Under the pieces are notes generated by a model. It was not told where the DNA came from, did not search any database, and worked only from the letters and a program-made list of their open reading frames with translations. Positions 44,582 through 52,579 of a stretch of DNA of 64,000 bases are shown here, piece by piece (within the stretch, counting starts at the first letter, position 1; each line of letters begins with the position of its first letter). This DNA is from Butyrivibrio sp. FCS014 (GTDB lineage Bacteria > Bacillota > Clostridia > Lachnospirales > Lachnospiraceae): NCBI RefSeq assembly GCF_000526935.1, contig NZ_JAHA01000003.1, positions 1 through 64,000 on the forward strand. The letters run 5' to 3'. The translations under genes and the position numbers were made by a program.

Positions 44582-45359
44582 CAGGTCTTTTGACTCAAAG
44601 AGAATTGCGCTTGGTTATGCCAAACGCCCGTGGCTTCACAAATCCGTGATTGAGCAGCTGCTTTGCGACTGCAATCTTGACGAAGCATATAAATTCAAAA
44701 ACGGCCTCGACGTCGGCTGCGGAGCAGGCTTATCTACAAAGGCACTTCGTCTTGTTTGCGACAAGGTGAGCGGGACCGATATTGCGGAGTCAATGGTAGA
44801 AGTTTGCAGAGATTTATATGGAAAAGACCCTTCTTATTCCTTCTACGTTGCAAAAGCCGAAGAGACAACAGTCCCCGAGAACAAGTACGACATAGTAACT
44901 GCCGCAGGTGTTATTAACTGGGTTGACGAGAAGAAGTTCATGGCAAACATGTTTGATGTCATGGAAGATGGTGGCCTGCTTGTTATATACGACTTTGGAA
45001 TCACTGACAGAATGACCTGGAGCGACGCCTACACTACATGGTATCGGGACGAGTATCTAAAGAGATTTCCCAAACCATTCAGGAAGGAAAATAAGTGGGC
45101 TCAGGCGGATCTGCCGGATGGCTTCACTATGGAGAAGCAGACTGAGTATGACATGGAGTATGAATTTGAACTTGAATCATTTGTTGATTTCATGCTGATC
45201 CAGTCAAATGTGAATACACAGATAGAGGGTGGAAATATTACTGCTGATGAAGCCGGAGAATGGATAGAGACGTCTCTTGCGCCAATATTTGAGCACAGTA
45301 AAAAGAACCTTATCTTCCACGGCTACAGCTGGTACATAAGGAAAGTGGCTACGACCTAA
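44574..45359 (+). CDS. SAM-dependent methyltransferase (class I)
   Basis: The 261-residue protein begins MDNRSFDSKRIALGYAKRPW and has motif I NGLDVGCGAGLSTKAL, the acidic SGTDIAESMVEVC, and YDIVTAAGVINWVDEKKF with GGLLVIYDFG after it. The style is that of small-molecule methyltransferases of the UbiE/Bud23 sort. I chose the ATG at 44574 with AGGAGG eight bases ahead. The overlap with the Nudix gene links them; the substrate is unknown. Confidence 0.85.
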   Translation: MDNRSFDSKRIALGYAKRPWLHKSVIEQLLCDCNLDEAYKFKNGLDVGCGAGLSTKALRLVCDKVSGTDIAESMVEVCRDLYGKDPSYSFYVAKAEETTVPENKYDIVTAAGVINWVDEKKFMANMFDVMEDGGLLVIYDFGITDRMTWSDAYTTWYRDEYLKRFPKPFRKENKWAQADLPDGFTMEKQTEYDMEYEFELESFVDFMLIQSNVNTQIEGGNITADEAGEWIETSLAPIFEHSKKNLIFHGYSWYIRKVATT

Positions 45360-45378
45360 AGACAACAGGGAATGGAGA

Positions 45379-46137
45379 ATGAAAATGCCCAAGCAGAACA
45401 TATTTGACAACGAAACATTCTTTGAAGGTTACAGGAAAATAAGAGAAAAAGAATCCAACGCCAACGACCTGTTTGAGATTCCGACGCTGTTTTCTCTTTT
45501 ACCTGACCTGACAGGGAAAAGAGTTCTCGACCTAGGATGCGGATATGGCGAGCACTGTATCTCTTTTGTCCAAAAGGGTGCCGAGAAGGTTGTTGGAATT
45601 GATATTTCAGAGAAGATGCTGGAAGTGGCAAAGTCCGAAAACAGAAATCCAAGGATTGAATATCTCCTCATGCCAATCGAGGATATCGCACAAATCGCTG
45701 AGAAGTTCGACGTGGTCATAAGCTCACTGGCCCTTCACTATGTTGAGGACTTCGAAGGAGTAGTAAGGAACGTCAATAACCTCCTTACACCCGGAGGCGA
45801 ATTTATTTTTTCACAGGAACATCCCTTTAATACCTGCCACAGCACTGGGGAGCGCTGGACAAGAGATGAGAAGGGGGAAAAGATACATATCAATCTGAAG
45901 AACTATGGTATTGAGAGGGAGAACGAGAGCACCTGGTTTGTTGACGGTATCAAGAAATATCACAGGATGTTTTCGACGATAGTAAATACGCTGGTAGAGG
46001 CCGGCTTTGCCATAGAGAAGATGGTAGAGCCGCTGCCTGATGAAGAACTTCTTAAGAAATTTCCGGAGCATAAGGATCTTTTCCATAAGCCGGATTTTCT
46101 GGTCATTAAGGCAAGGAAACATTTAGGAACACCATGA
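45379..46137 (+). CDS. SAM-dependent methyltransferase (class I)
   Basis: The 252-residue protein has motif I KRVLDLGCGYGEHCISF near 50-66, an acidic VGIDISEKML, FDVVISSLALHYVEDF, and LLTPGGEFIFSQEHPF. This last block (QEHP near 148) is shared with a group of small methyltransferases of unknown substrate. It starts behind GGGAATGGAGAATGAA, 20 bases after the previous gene, and overlaps the Nudix-GNAT gene by four bases (ATGA). The whole set 44051-47081 is probably one operon. Confidence 0.86.
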   Translation: MKMPKQNIFDNETFFEGYRKIREKESNANDLFEIPTLFSLLPDLTGKRVLDLGCGYGEHCISFVQKGAEKVVGIDISEKMLEVAKSENRNPRIEYLLMPIEDIAQIAEKFDVVISSLALHYVEDFEGVVRNVNNLLTPGGEFIFSQEHPFNTCHSTGERWTRDEKGEKIHINLKNYGIERENESTWFVDGIKKYHRMFSTIVNTLVEAGFAIEKMVEPLPDEELLKKFPEHKDLFHKPDFLVIKARKHLGTP

Positions 46138-47081
46138 AAAGACTTTTCGAAATTGATTTAAAAGACTATAAGGAATCAGGCAACGTATTTCGAAGACCAT
46201 CTGCCAGAGCAATCATCAGAAAGGGCGACAAGATTGCACTGGTGTACAGCAAGAAGGAGAAGTACTACAAATTCCCCGGTGGCGGAATACACGATGATGA
46301 GGATAAAAGAGAGGCTCTTATCCGTGAGGTCAGAGAAGAGGTTGGAATGGTCGTCATCCCCGAGAGTATCAGGGAGTTCGGCAGTGTCCTTAGGAGGCAA
46401 AAGAGTGACAGAGGTGAGAATACCATTTTCGAACAGGAAAATTTCTATTACTTCTGTGATGTAAAGGATCAGCTTGTTGAGCAGGATCTGGATGATTACG
46501 AGAGCGACGCGGAGTTTGTTCTAAGAATAGTGGATTTGGACACGGCAATCGAAGCCAATGACGTTTATTCCAGTGATGTCTTTTTTAACGAGGTAATGAT
46601 AAAAAGAGATCTCAGAGTACTGAGGCTCCTTAAAATGTCAGAAAGACGAATCGATGATGAGATCAGGCTGATTCCATATTACAGAAATGATGAGGTTTCA
46701 CTTGCCTGGTATCAGGATCTTGATGTGTGCAAGCAGGTTGATAACAAAGATGAGCCGTATGATCTTGAGCTTTTGCACAGAATGTATGATTTCCTCAGTA
46801 CACACGGTGACTGTTATTATATCGAGTATCAGAACGCTTTGGTCGGAGATGTTTCCATTAGGAATAACGGGGAAGTTGCCATTGTGGTATGTAAGGAATA
46901 CCAGAACAGACATATCGGAAGGCGCTGCATAGAAGAGATGATAAAGCTTGCCAAAGAGAAAGGCATGAAGTCGGTCAAGGCCAATATTTATTCTTTTAAC
47001 AGTCAGAGCAGAAAGATGTTTGAGGCTGTGGGATTTAAAGAAACTGAAGATGAATGGTATGAGTATTCTTTAAAAGACTGA
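46134..47081 (+). CDS. Nudix-GNAT fusion protein
   Basis: Residues 1-165 are a Nudix domain: RAIIRKGDKIALVYSKKEKYYKFPGGGIHDDEDKREALIREVREEVGM holds the Nudix box near 47-69. Residues 170-315 are a GNAT: a first part ending HGDCYYIEYQNALVGDVSI, the acetyl-CoA loop VVCKEYQNRHIGRRCIEEMIKLA near 249-271 and FNSQSRKMFEAVGFKETEDEWYEYSL. Two different chemistries on one chain suggest related or shared substrates, for example a modified nucleotide or an aminoglycoside-like compound. It is joined to the preceding methyltransferase by ATGA. Confidence 0.87.
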   Translation: MKRLFEIDLKDYKESGNVFRRPSARAIIRKGDKIALVYSKKEKYYKFPGGGIHDDEDKREALIREVREEVGMVVIPESIREFGSVLRRQKSDRGENTIFEQENFYYFCDVKDQLVEQDLDDYESDAEFVLRIVDLDTAIEANDVYSSDVFFNEVMIKRDLRVLRLLKMSERRIDDEIRLIPYYRNDEVSLAWYQDLDVCKQVDNKDEPYDLELLHRMYDFLSTHGDCYYIEYQNALVGDVSIRNNGEVAIVVCKEYQNRHIGRRCIEEMIKLAKEKGMKSVKANIYSFNSQSRKMFEAVGFKETEDEWYEYSLKD

Positions 47082-47117
47082 CAGAAAAAAGAGACAATAA
47101 GGAGCTGTAAGCTAAAC

Positions 47118-47525
47118 ATGGAAATAAGACGAATAGAGGAAGATGAAAAGGTAGGAAAGTTCATCAACAAGGAGTTCACGGATTATGCGATTGACTGTGA
47201 TGTGGCGCTGAACTTTGAGGAATTTACCTTTGCTGCAGAAGATGATGGAAAGATAGCGGGGGTCATCACGGGACGAGCATATTACAACGAGGTTCATATC
47301 GGTGATCTGATAATCGGAAAAGATTACAGAAGAGCCGGTGTCGGCAGAAGGCTCGTGGCAGCAGTTGAGGATGCTTTCAAGGGAAAAGGGTATGAGAAAA
47401 TCGCCCTTACTACCTTTGGATTTCAGGCACCGGAGTTTTATAAAAAGCTGGGCTATGAGCTTGAGTTTGTGAGAGAGGATAAAGACCCGAAGCTTAGTAA
47501 GTATTTTTACCTGAAGAAGATTTGA
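47118..47525 (+). CDS. GNAT family N-acetyltransferase
   Basis: The 135-residue protein has the GNAT loop IGKDYRRAGVGRRLVAAVEDAFKGKGYEKIALTT near 70-103 and the C-terminal PEFYKKLGYELEFVREDKDP, with its Tyr in the usual catalytic place. It is short, as is normal for this subgroup. Its start lies 36 bases after the fusion gene, preceded by AAGGAG. Function unknown; the region holds four GNAT domains. Confidence 0.87.
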   Translation: MEIRRIEEDEKVGKFINKEFTDYAIDCDVALNFEEFTFAAEDDGKIAGVITGRAYYNEVHIGDLIIGKDYRRAGVGRRLVAAVEDAFKGKGYEKIALTTFGFQAPEFYKKLGYELEFVREDKDPKLSKYFYLKKI

Positions 47526-47543
47526 GAATGGGGAAAAGACCTA

Positions 47544-48101
47544 ATGATTAAACTGGAAACAGACAGGCTGATCCTCAGAGACTACACTGAGAGCGACTTT
47601 GATGCCTACTACAAATTAAAAACCGATGATAAGACCATGTACTATATGCAGGACATCAAGCTGGATTCACCTGAAGATGCCAGGGCAGAGTTTAAAGAAG
47701 TACTGGCAGATATAAAGAAGCCTGATAGGGAGTTTTATTTTCTTCACATGGAACTTAAAGACACCCATGAGCAGGTAGGGAGCGTTGGTTATACGGTTAC
47801 AGACAACACGCCGGTTGGCAAGCTTGTTCATTTTGGATACTTTACATACCCGAAGTTCTGGGGAAACGGATATATGTCCGAGGCAGTGCAGAAGGTGCTC
47901 GAATTTGCTTTCACTCAGGACAACGTGTACAGAGTCACAACCGGGTGCCTGGCTGAGAATATCGGCTCTGAAAAAGTCATGAAAAAGAACGGGCTCATAA
48001 AAGAAGCTGAGCACATCGACTATGAGTGGCATGACGACAGAATGAAAACCCGCCTGGAGTACAGGATCCTTCGGCATGAGTGGGAGAAGTTGCAGAAATG
48101 A
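47544..48101 (+). CDS. GNAT acetyltransferase, RimJ/RimL-like
   Basis: The 185-residue protein begins MIKLETDRLILRDYTESDFD, the classical start of RimJ/RimL-type acetyltransferases that act on protein N-termini or aminoglycosides. The loop FTYPKFWGNGYMSEAVQKVLEFAF and the helix VTTGCLAENIGSEKVMKKNGLIKEAEHIDYEW follow. The Asn-Ile-Gly-Ser-Glu-Lys-Val-Met-Lys-Lys-Asn-Gly segment is typical. The last codons overlap the start of the broken kinase. Confidence 0.87.
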   Translation: MIKLETDRLILRDYTESDFDAYYKLKTDDKTMYYMQDIKLDSPEDARAEFKEVLADIKKPDREFYFLHMELKDTHEQVGSVGYTVTDNTPVGKLVHFGYFTYPKFWGNGYMSEAVQKVLEFAFTQDNVYRVTTGCLAENIGSEKVMKKNGLIKEAEHIDYEWHDDRMKTRLEYRILRHEWEKLQK

Positions 48102-48341
48102 AAAAAGTACTTGTACTGGGGTGCTCCGGAAGTGGTAAGAGCACCTTCTCCATAAAACTTCATGAGAAAACAGGACTTCCGCTTTACCATCTAGCTTGAT
48201 CCGGAACTGGTGGAGCTGGTTAAGAACTATGAGGAAGAAAACAAGCCGGTACTTTACGAGCTCTTTTCCAAATATAAGGACAAAAACGTGATAACATTTA
48301 GCACCAGAGAAGAGGCAGAAAAATGGATTACAGAAATTTGA
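48098..48341 (+). pseudogene. P-loop kinase remnant with internal deletion
   Basis: An ATG at 48098 opens MKKVLVLGCSGSGKSTFSIKLHEKTGLPLYHL, the start of a topology-modulation/adenylate-kinase-like protein with an intact Walker A. The frame stops after LA. The end of the same family reads on in another frame from 48195: DPELVELVKNYEEENKP, KYKDKNVITFSTREEAEKW. About 80-90 residues in the middle, with the Asp and lid segments, are missing. The gene has thus lost its centre, and its tail overlaps the next methyltransferase start. Confidence 0.8.
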
Positions 48342-49105
48342 ATACAGACAGAGTAAATGAACTTAGAAAAGAATGGGAAGCGGAGGAGAAGATCGCCCAC
48401 ATTCACGGCTGGGACTTTTCTCACATCCATGACAGATACGAAGAGGAGGACGACCTTCCCTGGGATTACAAGAAGATAATTGAGGAGTACCTTGATCCTG
48501 ACATGAAGCTCATGGATTTTGATACAGGAGGTGGAGAGTTCCTGCTATCACTAAAGCACCCTTACAAGAACACAGCAGCAACCGAAGGCTTTCCGCCAAA
48601 CGTTGAGCTGTGTAAAGAGACTCTTTTGCCACTTGGGATTGATTTTAAGCCTTGCGATAATGAGTCAGACATTCCTTTTGCCGACAGCTCTTTTGACATA
48701 ATGATCAACAGACACGGCAGCTTTGACCCCAAGGAGATACACAGACTCCTTAAGGATGACGGCATATTCATCACTCAGCAGGTGGGAGGCAAGAACGACA
48801 GGGAGCTGGTGGAGATGGTTCTTCCCGGCACACCTGAGCCCTTCCCTGAGCTTGAGCTCTCTATCCAGAAAAAGAAATTTGAAGAAGCCGGATTTGAAGT
48901 GATCCGCGGAGAAGAAGTGTTCAGACCCATCAGGTTCTATGATGTGGGAGCATTCGTGTGGTTTGCTCGCATCATAGAGTGGGAGTTCCCCGGATTCTCG
49001 GTGGAGAAGTGCTTTGACAGGCTCCTTAAGATGCAGGAAGAAATTGATAAAAACGGCTTTGTGCAGGGAACCATCCACAGATATCTGATTGTTGCTAAGA
49101 AGTAA
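48323..49105 (+). CDS. Methyltransferase-like protein with degenerate motif I
   Basis: The 260-residue protein has a class I fold, with motif I altered to LMDFDTGGGEFLLSLKHPY near 52-70, an acidic residue in ATEGFPPNVELCKE, FADSSFDIMINRHGSFDPKEIHRLLKDDGIFITQQVGG and a long C-terminal part with FVQGTIHRYLIVAKK. Related proteins are annotated as SAM methyltransferases; binding is plausible but the Gly-rich loop is unusual (TGGGE rather than GxGxG). It overlaps the tail of the kinase remnant, whose reading frame differs. A long palindrome follows the stop. Confidence 0.82.
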   Translation: MDYRNLNTDRVNELRKEWEAEEKIAHIHGWDFSHIHDRYEEEDDLPWDYKKIIEEYLDPDMKLMDFDTGGGEFLLSLKHPYKNTAATEGFPPNVELCKETLLPLGIDFKPCDNESDIPFADSSFDIMINRHGSFDPKEIHRLLKDDGIFITQQVGGKNDRELVEMVLPGTPEPFPELELSIQKKKFEEAGFEVIRGEEVFRPIRFYDVGAFVWFARIIEWEFPGFSVEKCFDRLLKMQEEIDKNGFVQGTIHRYLIVAKK

Positions 49106-49172
49106 AAATGGTCCCTAACCCCCATCCCTAGGGGTCAAAAATGGTCCCTGGGGACGGGGTTAGGGATCATTT
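49106..49172. repeat. GGTCCCT palindromic repeat, copy 2 (nested)
   Basis: AAATGGTCCCTAACCCC pairs with GGGGTTAGGGATCATTT over 17 pairs with one G-U. Inside lies a second GGTCCCTGGGGAC core matching the copy at 43981. The nested layout looks like two elements inserted in opposite directions. Confidence 0.78.
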
Positions 49173-49270
49173 CATGTCATTTCAGTGGGGATTTTGTATA
49201 ATTGAGAGGAAATGAATTGTCCAAAAAGGCAGTGATGCTATGATTGGTATATAGAAAAACGGAGGCGGTT

Positions 49271-50008
49271 GTGGGAGACTCATCTTTTTATCTAATCGGT
49301 TTTGTCATATTGGTTGTGATACTCATTGCCTGTATTGCTGTCCTAATAAGGAACTACATGAAGCTGATAGCCAGGAACGATGCACTTATGGAAAGCGTCG
49401 ATAACCTGTGCAGGCTCAATGACAAACTCAGAATGGACAGACATGACTACCTTAACCATTTGCAGATCATCTATGGGCTGATGGAACTTGAGGAATACGA
49501 TGAAATGAATTCGTACCTCAGGAAAGTCTACAAGGAGCTGCTAAAAACAGGAAAAGCTGTAAAGACGTCAAAGCCTGCGATAAATGCACTCCTGGCAGCC
49601 AAGATGGCAGAAGCGGAAGCACAGGGAATCGAATTTCAGGTCGATGTAAAATCAGATCTGAAAAAACTAGCCATAGAGGACTGGGAGCTGTGCAAGGTTC
49701 TCTCCAATCTTATAGACAATGCCATGAAGGCACTTGAAGATTCCACCGGCGAGGAAAAGAAGCTCAGAGTGCAGATCACGGAAACCCCTGAGAGATACAT
49801 TTTCAGCGTGGATGACAATGGCCCAAAGATCCCCGAAGATATAAGAGATAATATTTTCAAAAGAGGCTTTTCAACCAAGAAAGGCGAAGGCCATGGAATG
49901 GGGCTTGCAATCGTATCCGAGATTCTGAGTAAGAACAGTGGAGATATTGAACTTTCGTCAGATGACGAAGAGACAGTATTTACGGTAAGCTTTGGAAAAG
50001 GAGAATGA
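49271..50008 (+). CDS. Sensor histidine kinase, Spo0B/CitS-like core
   Basis: The 245-residue protein has one N-terminal membrane segment (LIGFVILVVILIACIAVLI), then RMDRHDYLNHLQIIYGLMEL with the phospho-accepting His near residue 57, followed by an ATPase domain with the N box VLSNLIDNAMKAL near 140-152, the G1 box SVDDNGPKIPEDI and the G2 box GHGMGLAIV near 206-214. This short arrangement is that of kinases paired with LytTR regulators. Start GTG 49271 follows GGAGGCG. No sensor domain is present, so partners may supply the signal. The partner regulator is at 51504, across NfeD and FloA. Confidence 0.86.
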   Translation: MGDSSFYLIGFVILVVILIACIAVLIRNYMKLIARNDALMESVDNLCRLNDKLRMDRHDYLNHLQIIYGLMELEEYDEMNSYLRKVYKELLKTGKAVKTSKPAINALLAAKMAEAEAQGIEFQVDVKSDLKKLAIEDWELCKVLSNLIDNAMKALEDSTGEEKKLRVQITETPERYIFSVDDNGPKIPEDIRDNIFKRGFSTKKGEGHGMGLAIVSEILSKNSGDIELSSDDEETVFTVSFGKGE

Positions 50009-50010
50009 TT

Positions 50011-50493
50011 ATGGGAGCAGTTCAGATATTGGGAGTTATAGTCCTGATAATAGGAATACTTCTGATAGGCGTCGAGTTCTATATGCCCGGCTTTGGCTTT
50101 CCGGGAATAGCAGGTATCATCTTTACCGCAGCCGGCATATTCCTCACCGGAAGAAACTTCCAGGAAAGAGTGATCGTCGGCGTTATCGCTATTGTTATAA
50201 TCGCAGTAATGCTGGTTATAAGTATAGTGATATTCAGCTCGAAGAAGGTAAGATCACCCATCAAACTCGATGAGGATCTGCAGGGCAAGAACCTGTTTAT
50301 CGAAGAGAAGGATATGGAATATCTTATCGGGAAAAAGGGAGTTGCCATTACAGACTTAAGACCTGCAGGAAAGGGTGAGTTTGACGGCGTAAAGTTGGAT
50401 ATTCTATCAGCAAATTATTACATAAAAAAGGATTCTGCCCTTGTTATTACAGAAGTTAAGAATAACAGCATAATTGTCGAGGAGGAGAAATAA
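50011..50493 (+). CDS. NfeD-like membrane protein
   Basis: The 160-residue protein has three membrane segments near the start ([53 protein letters not shown]) and a C-terminal OB-fold ([37 protein letters not shown] with [13 protein letters not shown]). It is the short NfeD form that partners flotillin-like proteins in membrane microdomains. ATG 50011 is preferred over 50005 because of AAAAGGAG seven bases ahead. FloA follows directly. Confidence 0.92.
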   Translation: MGAVQILGVIVLIIGILLIGVEFYMPGFGFPGIAGIIFTAAGIFLTGRNFQERVIVGVIAIVIIAVMLVISIVIFSSKKVRSPIKLDEDLQGKNLFIEEKDMEYLIGKKGVAITDLRPAGKGEFDGVKLDILSANYYIKKDSALVITEVKNNSIIVEEEK

Positions 50494-50494
50494 A

Positions 50495-51460
50495 ATGATG
50501 ACACCTATAATAATAGCAGCGATTGTAATCGTACTTTTAATTGTATTTTTTGCCGTAATCCCTGTTGGAATGTGGATTTCAGCGATAGCCAGCGGAGTTA
50601 AGATCAGTATCTTTTCCCTGGTAGGAATGAAACTTAGAAGGGTTAAACCTGTAAAGATCGTAAGCCCTCTTATCAAGGCTACAAAGGCCGGAATAAATGT
50701 CACAACCAATCAGCTTGAAGCTCATTATCTCGCAGGCGGAAATGTAGACAACGTTGTAAACGCCCTTATAGCAGCAGAGAGAGCCAGCATGAATCTTTCC
50801 TTTGAGCAGGCATCGGCCATCGACCTTGCAGGACGTGATGTGTTCGAGGCCGTAACCATGAGTGTTACTCCCAAGGTCATTGAGACACCTCAGATCGCAG
50901 CTGTGGCAAAAGACGGTATCGAGCTTCTCGTTAAGGCCCGTGTTACTGTAAGGACCAATATCGACAGACTCATCGGTGGTGCAGGAGAGGCAACTGTTCT
51001 TGCAAGAGTAGGTGAAGGCATCGTAACTACAGTTGGTTCTGCAATCACTCACAGCAGCGTTCTTGAGAATCCCGATGATATCTCAAAGGTTGTACTTGAA
51101 AAGGGACTTGATTCCGGCACAGCTTACGAGATCATGTCCATTGATATAGCAGACATCGACATCGGCAGAAACATCGGAGCTAACCTCCAGAGCCTTCAGG
51201 CAGAGGCCAACACCAAGATCGCTCAGGCTAAGGCTGAGGAGAGAAGGGCAATGGCCGTAGCTCTTGAGCAGGAGATGAAAGCAGAGGTTGTCAAGGCAGA
51301 GGCAGAGATTCCAAGAGCAATGGCAGAGGCCCTTAGGTCAGGAAATATCGGAGTGCTTGACTACTACAATCTCAAAAATGTCCAGGCAGATACCAAGATG
51401 AAGAACGACATCGGCAACAGTATCGCTGAATATGTCGAGACCAAGAAAGACAAGAAATAA
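50495..51460 (+). CDS. floA: Flotillin-like protein FloA
   Basis: FloA scaffolds membrane microdomains that influence signalling and secretion. The 321-residue protein has an N-terminal hydrophobic hairpin ([23 protein letters not shown]), then the FloA-typical block [26 protein letters not shown], the SPFH domain ([29 protein letters not shown]) and an Ala/Glu-rich coiled coil ([38 protein letters not shown]). All parts match. The start is chosen at ATG 50495 after GAGGAG. It is placed between the kinase and regulator of a two-component pair. Confidence 0.94.
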   Translation: MMTPIIIAAIVIVLLIVFFAVIPVGMWISAIASGVKISIFSLVGMKLRRVKPVKIVSPLIKATKAGINVTTNQLEAHYLAGGNVDNVVNALIAAERASMNLSFEQASAIDLAGRDVFEAVTMSVTPKVIETPQIAAVAKDGIELLVKARVTVRTNIDRLIGGAGEATVLARVGEGIVTTVGSAITHSSVLENPDDISKVVLEKGLDSGTAYEIMSIDIADIDIGRNIGANLQSLQAEANTKIAQAKAEERRAMAVALEQEMKAEVVKAEAEIPRAMAEALRSGNIGVLDYYNLKNVQADTKMKNDIGNSIAEYVETKKDKK

Positions 51461-51503
51461 TACAGCTCAGTACCAGGGAAAAGAGCTATGAAGGGGCGAA
51501 GTT

Positions 51504-52229
51504 ATGATAAAAGTAATGATAGTTGAGGATGAAGAGCAGATACGGAATATTCTGAAGAAAATGATAGAGAAGACCTCTGATTGTGAAGTTGTATCCTCAT
51601 GCGGCAATTTCGCAGCGGCTATCAGCGACTTTATCAAACTTCGCCCCGATGTTGTCTTCATGGATATTGATCTGTCCGGTGAGAGCGGCCTTGAATGTGC
51701 CAAGGCTATTACTGAGGTGGATCCCAAGGTGAAGATAGTTTTCGCAACAGCCCACAGCGAGTATATGGCCAATGCTTTTGAGATATACGCTTTTGACTAT
51801 CTCGTCAAACCCTTCGATCTTGAGAGGATAGGCAAGACACTTGGCAGAATAAAGAGTATGACAGCGGAAAAAGAAACTGAGGCAAAAGCTGAAGGCTCTT
51901 TTGACAAGCTGGTGATCCGCGGAAAAGAAGAGATAAATCTCATTGATACGAAGGATATTATAATGATCGAGAGGACCGATGGCATAAGCAGGATAGTGAC
52001 GGAGGATGAGACCTTCCTTACGTCGTCATCTCTTTCTTCTATACAGGAGAAACTCGATCCTGACAAATTCATGAGATGCCACAAGTCGTACATAATCAGA
52101 GTGGAAGCAGTCAAAAAGCTTGAGGTGTACGGCAGATGGACATATACGGTAACACTTAAGGGCACGGATGAAACTGCTCTTATGACTTCTGAAAAATATA
52201 ATGAGATGAAGCAGAAGCTGGTATTCTGA
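51504..52229 (+). CDS. LytTR family response regulator
   Basis: The 241-residue protein has a receiver domain with MIVEDEEQ near the start, the phospho-acceptor Asp in VVFMDIDLSGESG (residue 54), and FDYLVKPFDLERI with the conserved Lys. The LytTR DNA-binding domain follows from about 130 (LVIRGKEEINLIDTKDIIMIERTDG, then FMRCHKSYIIRVEAVKKLE). It most likely pairs with the sensor kinase at 49271. Start behind AAGGGGCG. Targets are unknown. Confidence 0.93.
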   Translation: MIKVMIVEDEEQIRNILKKMIEKTSDCEVVSSCGNFAAAISDFIKLRPDVVFMDIDLSGESGLECAKAITEVDPKVKIVFATAHSEYMANAFEIYAFDYLVKPFDLERIGKTLGRIKSMTAEKETEAKAEGSFDKLVIRGKEEINLIDTKDIIMIERTDGISRIVTEDETFLTSSSLSSIQEKLDPDKFMRCHKSYIIRVEAVKKLEVYGRWTYTVTLKGTDETALMTSEKYNEMKQKLVF

Positions 52230-52245
52230 CGAACTAAAAAACACG

Positions 52246-52274
52246 TTGACTTTAAAGCGCACATTTGTTACTCT
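52246..52274 (+). promoter_or_regulatory. Promoter of the leader and GNAT-RsgA operon
   Basis: TTGACT and TACTCT are 17 bases apart, 45 bases before the leader peptide. Confidence 0.65.
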
Positions 52275-52319
52275 GTGTAATGTAATAAAAATCTTGAGGA
52301 AAGCGAGGTAATCATAATA

Positions 52320-52385
52320 ATGAGTGCAAACAGAACAGAGATTGTAAATGAATATAGTATGATGACCTCGGTTTATGCCTTCTGA
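52320..52385 (+). CDS. Leader peptide, 21 residues, with its ribosome site paired
   Basis: The frame reads MSANRTEIVNEYSMMTSV and ends YAF, stop. The stretch CGAGGT(A)ATCAT before the ATG pairs with ATGAT(G)ACCTCG inside the last third of the frame, so its ribosome site can be closed by the peptide's own coding end. A terminator follows 30 bases later. Layout suggests a translating ribosome controls RNA folding; the trigger is unknown. Confidence 0.55.
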   Translation: MSANRTEIVNEYSMMTSVYAF

Positions 52386-52415
52386 TATCTGCAAGGCATT
52401 TATATAGCGTATTTA

Positions 52416-52446
52416 GACCGTGGCATTTTTGTCACGGTTTTTATTT
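52416..52446 (+). terminator. Attenuator terminator before the GNAT-RsgA gene
   Basis: GACCGTG pairs with CACGGTT around GCATTTTTGT, followed by TTTTATTT. It lies between the leader peptide and the gene, on the same strand. The remaining 130 bases to the gene hold only its ribosome site (AAGGAG). Confidence 0.82.
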
Positions 52447-52579
52447 GGGAATTTTCATACATCTTCCAATCACGCCCGGTTCGGGCAGCGTTCCATGAAG
52501 AAGAAACAAGGTCTCCATACTATTACAGAAAACTATAACTAAAGACTATTAGACTTAATTTTTTCAAGGAGACAAAACA

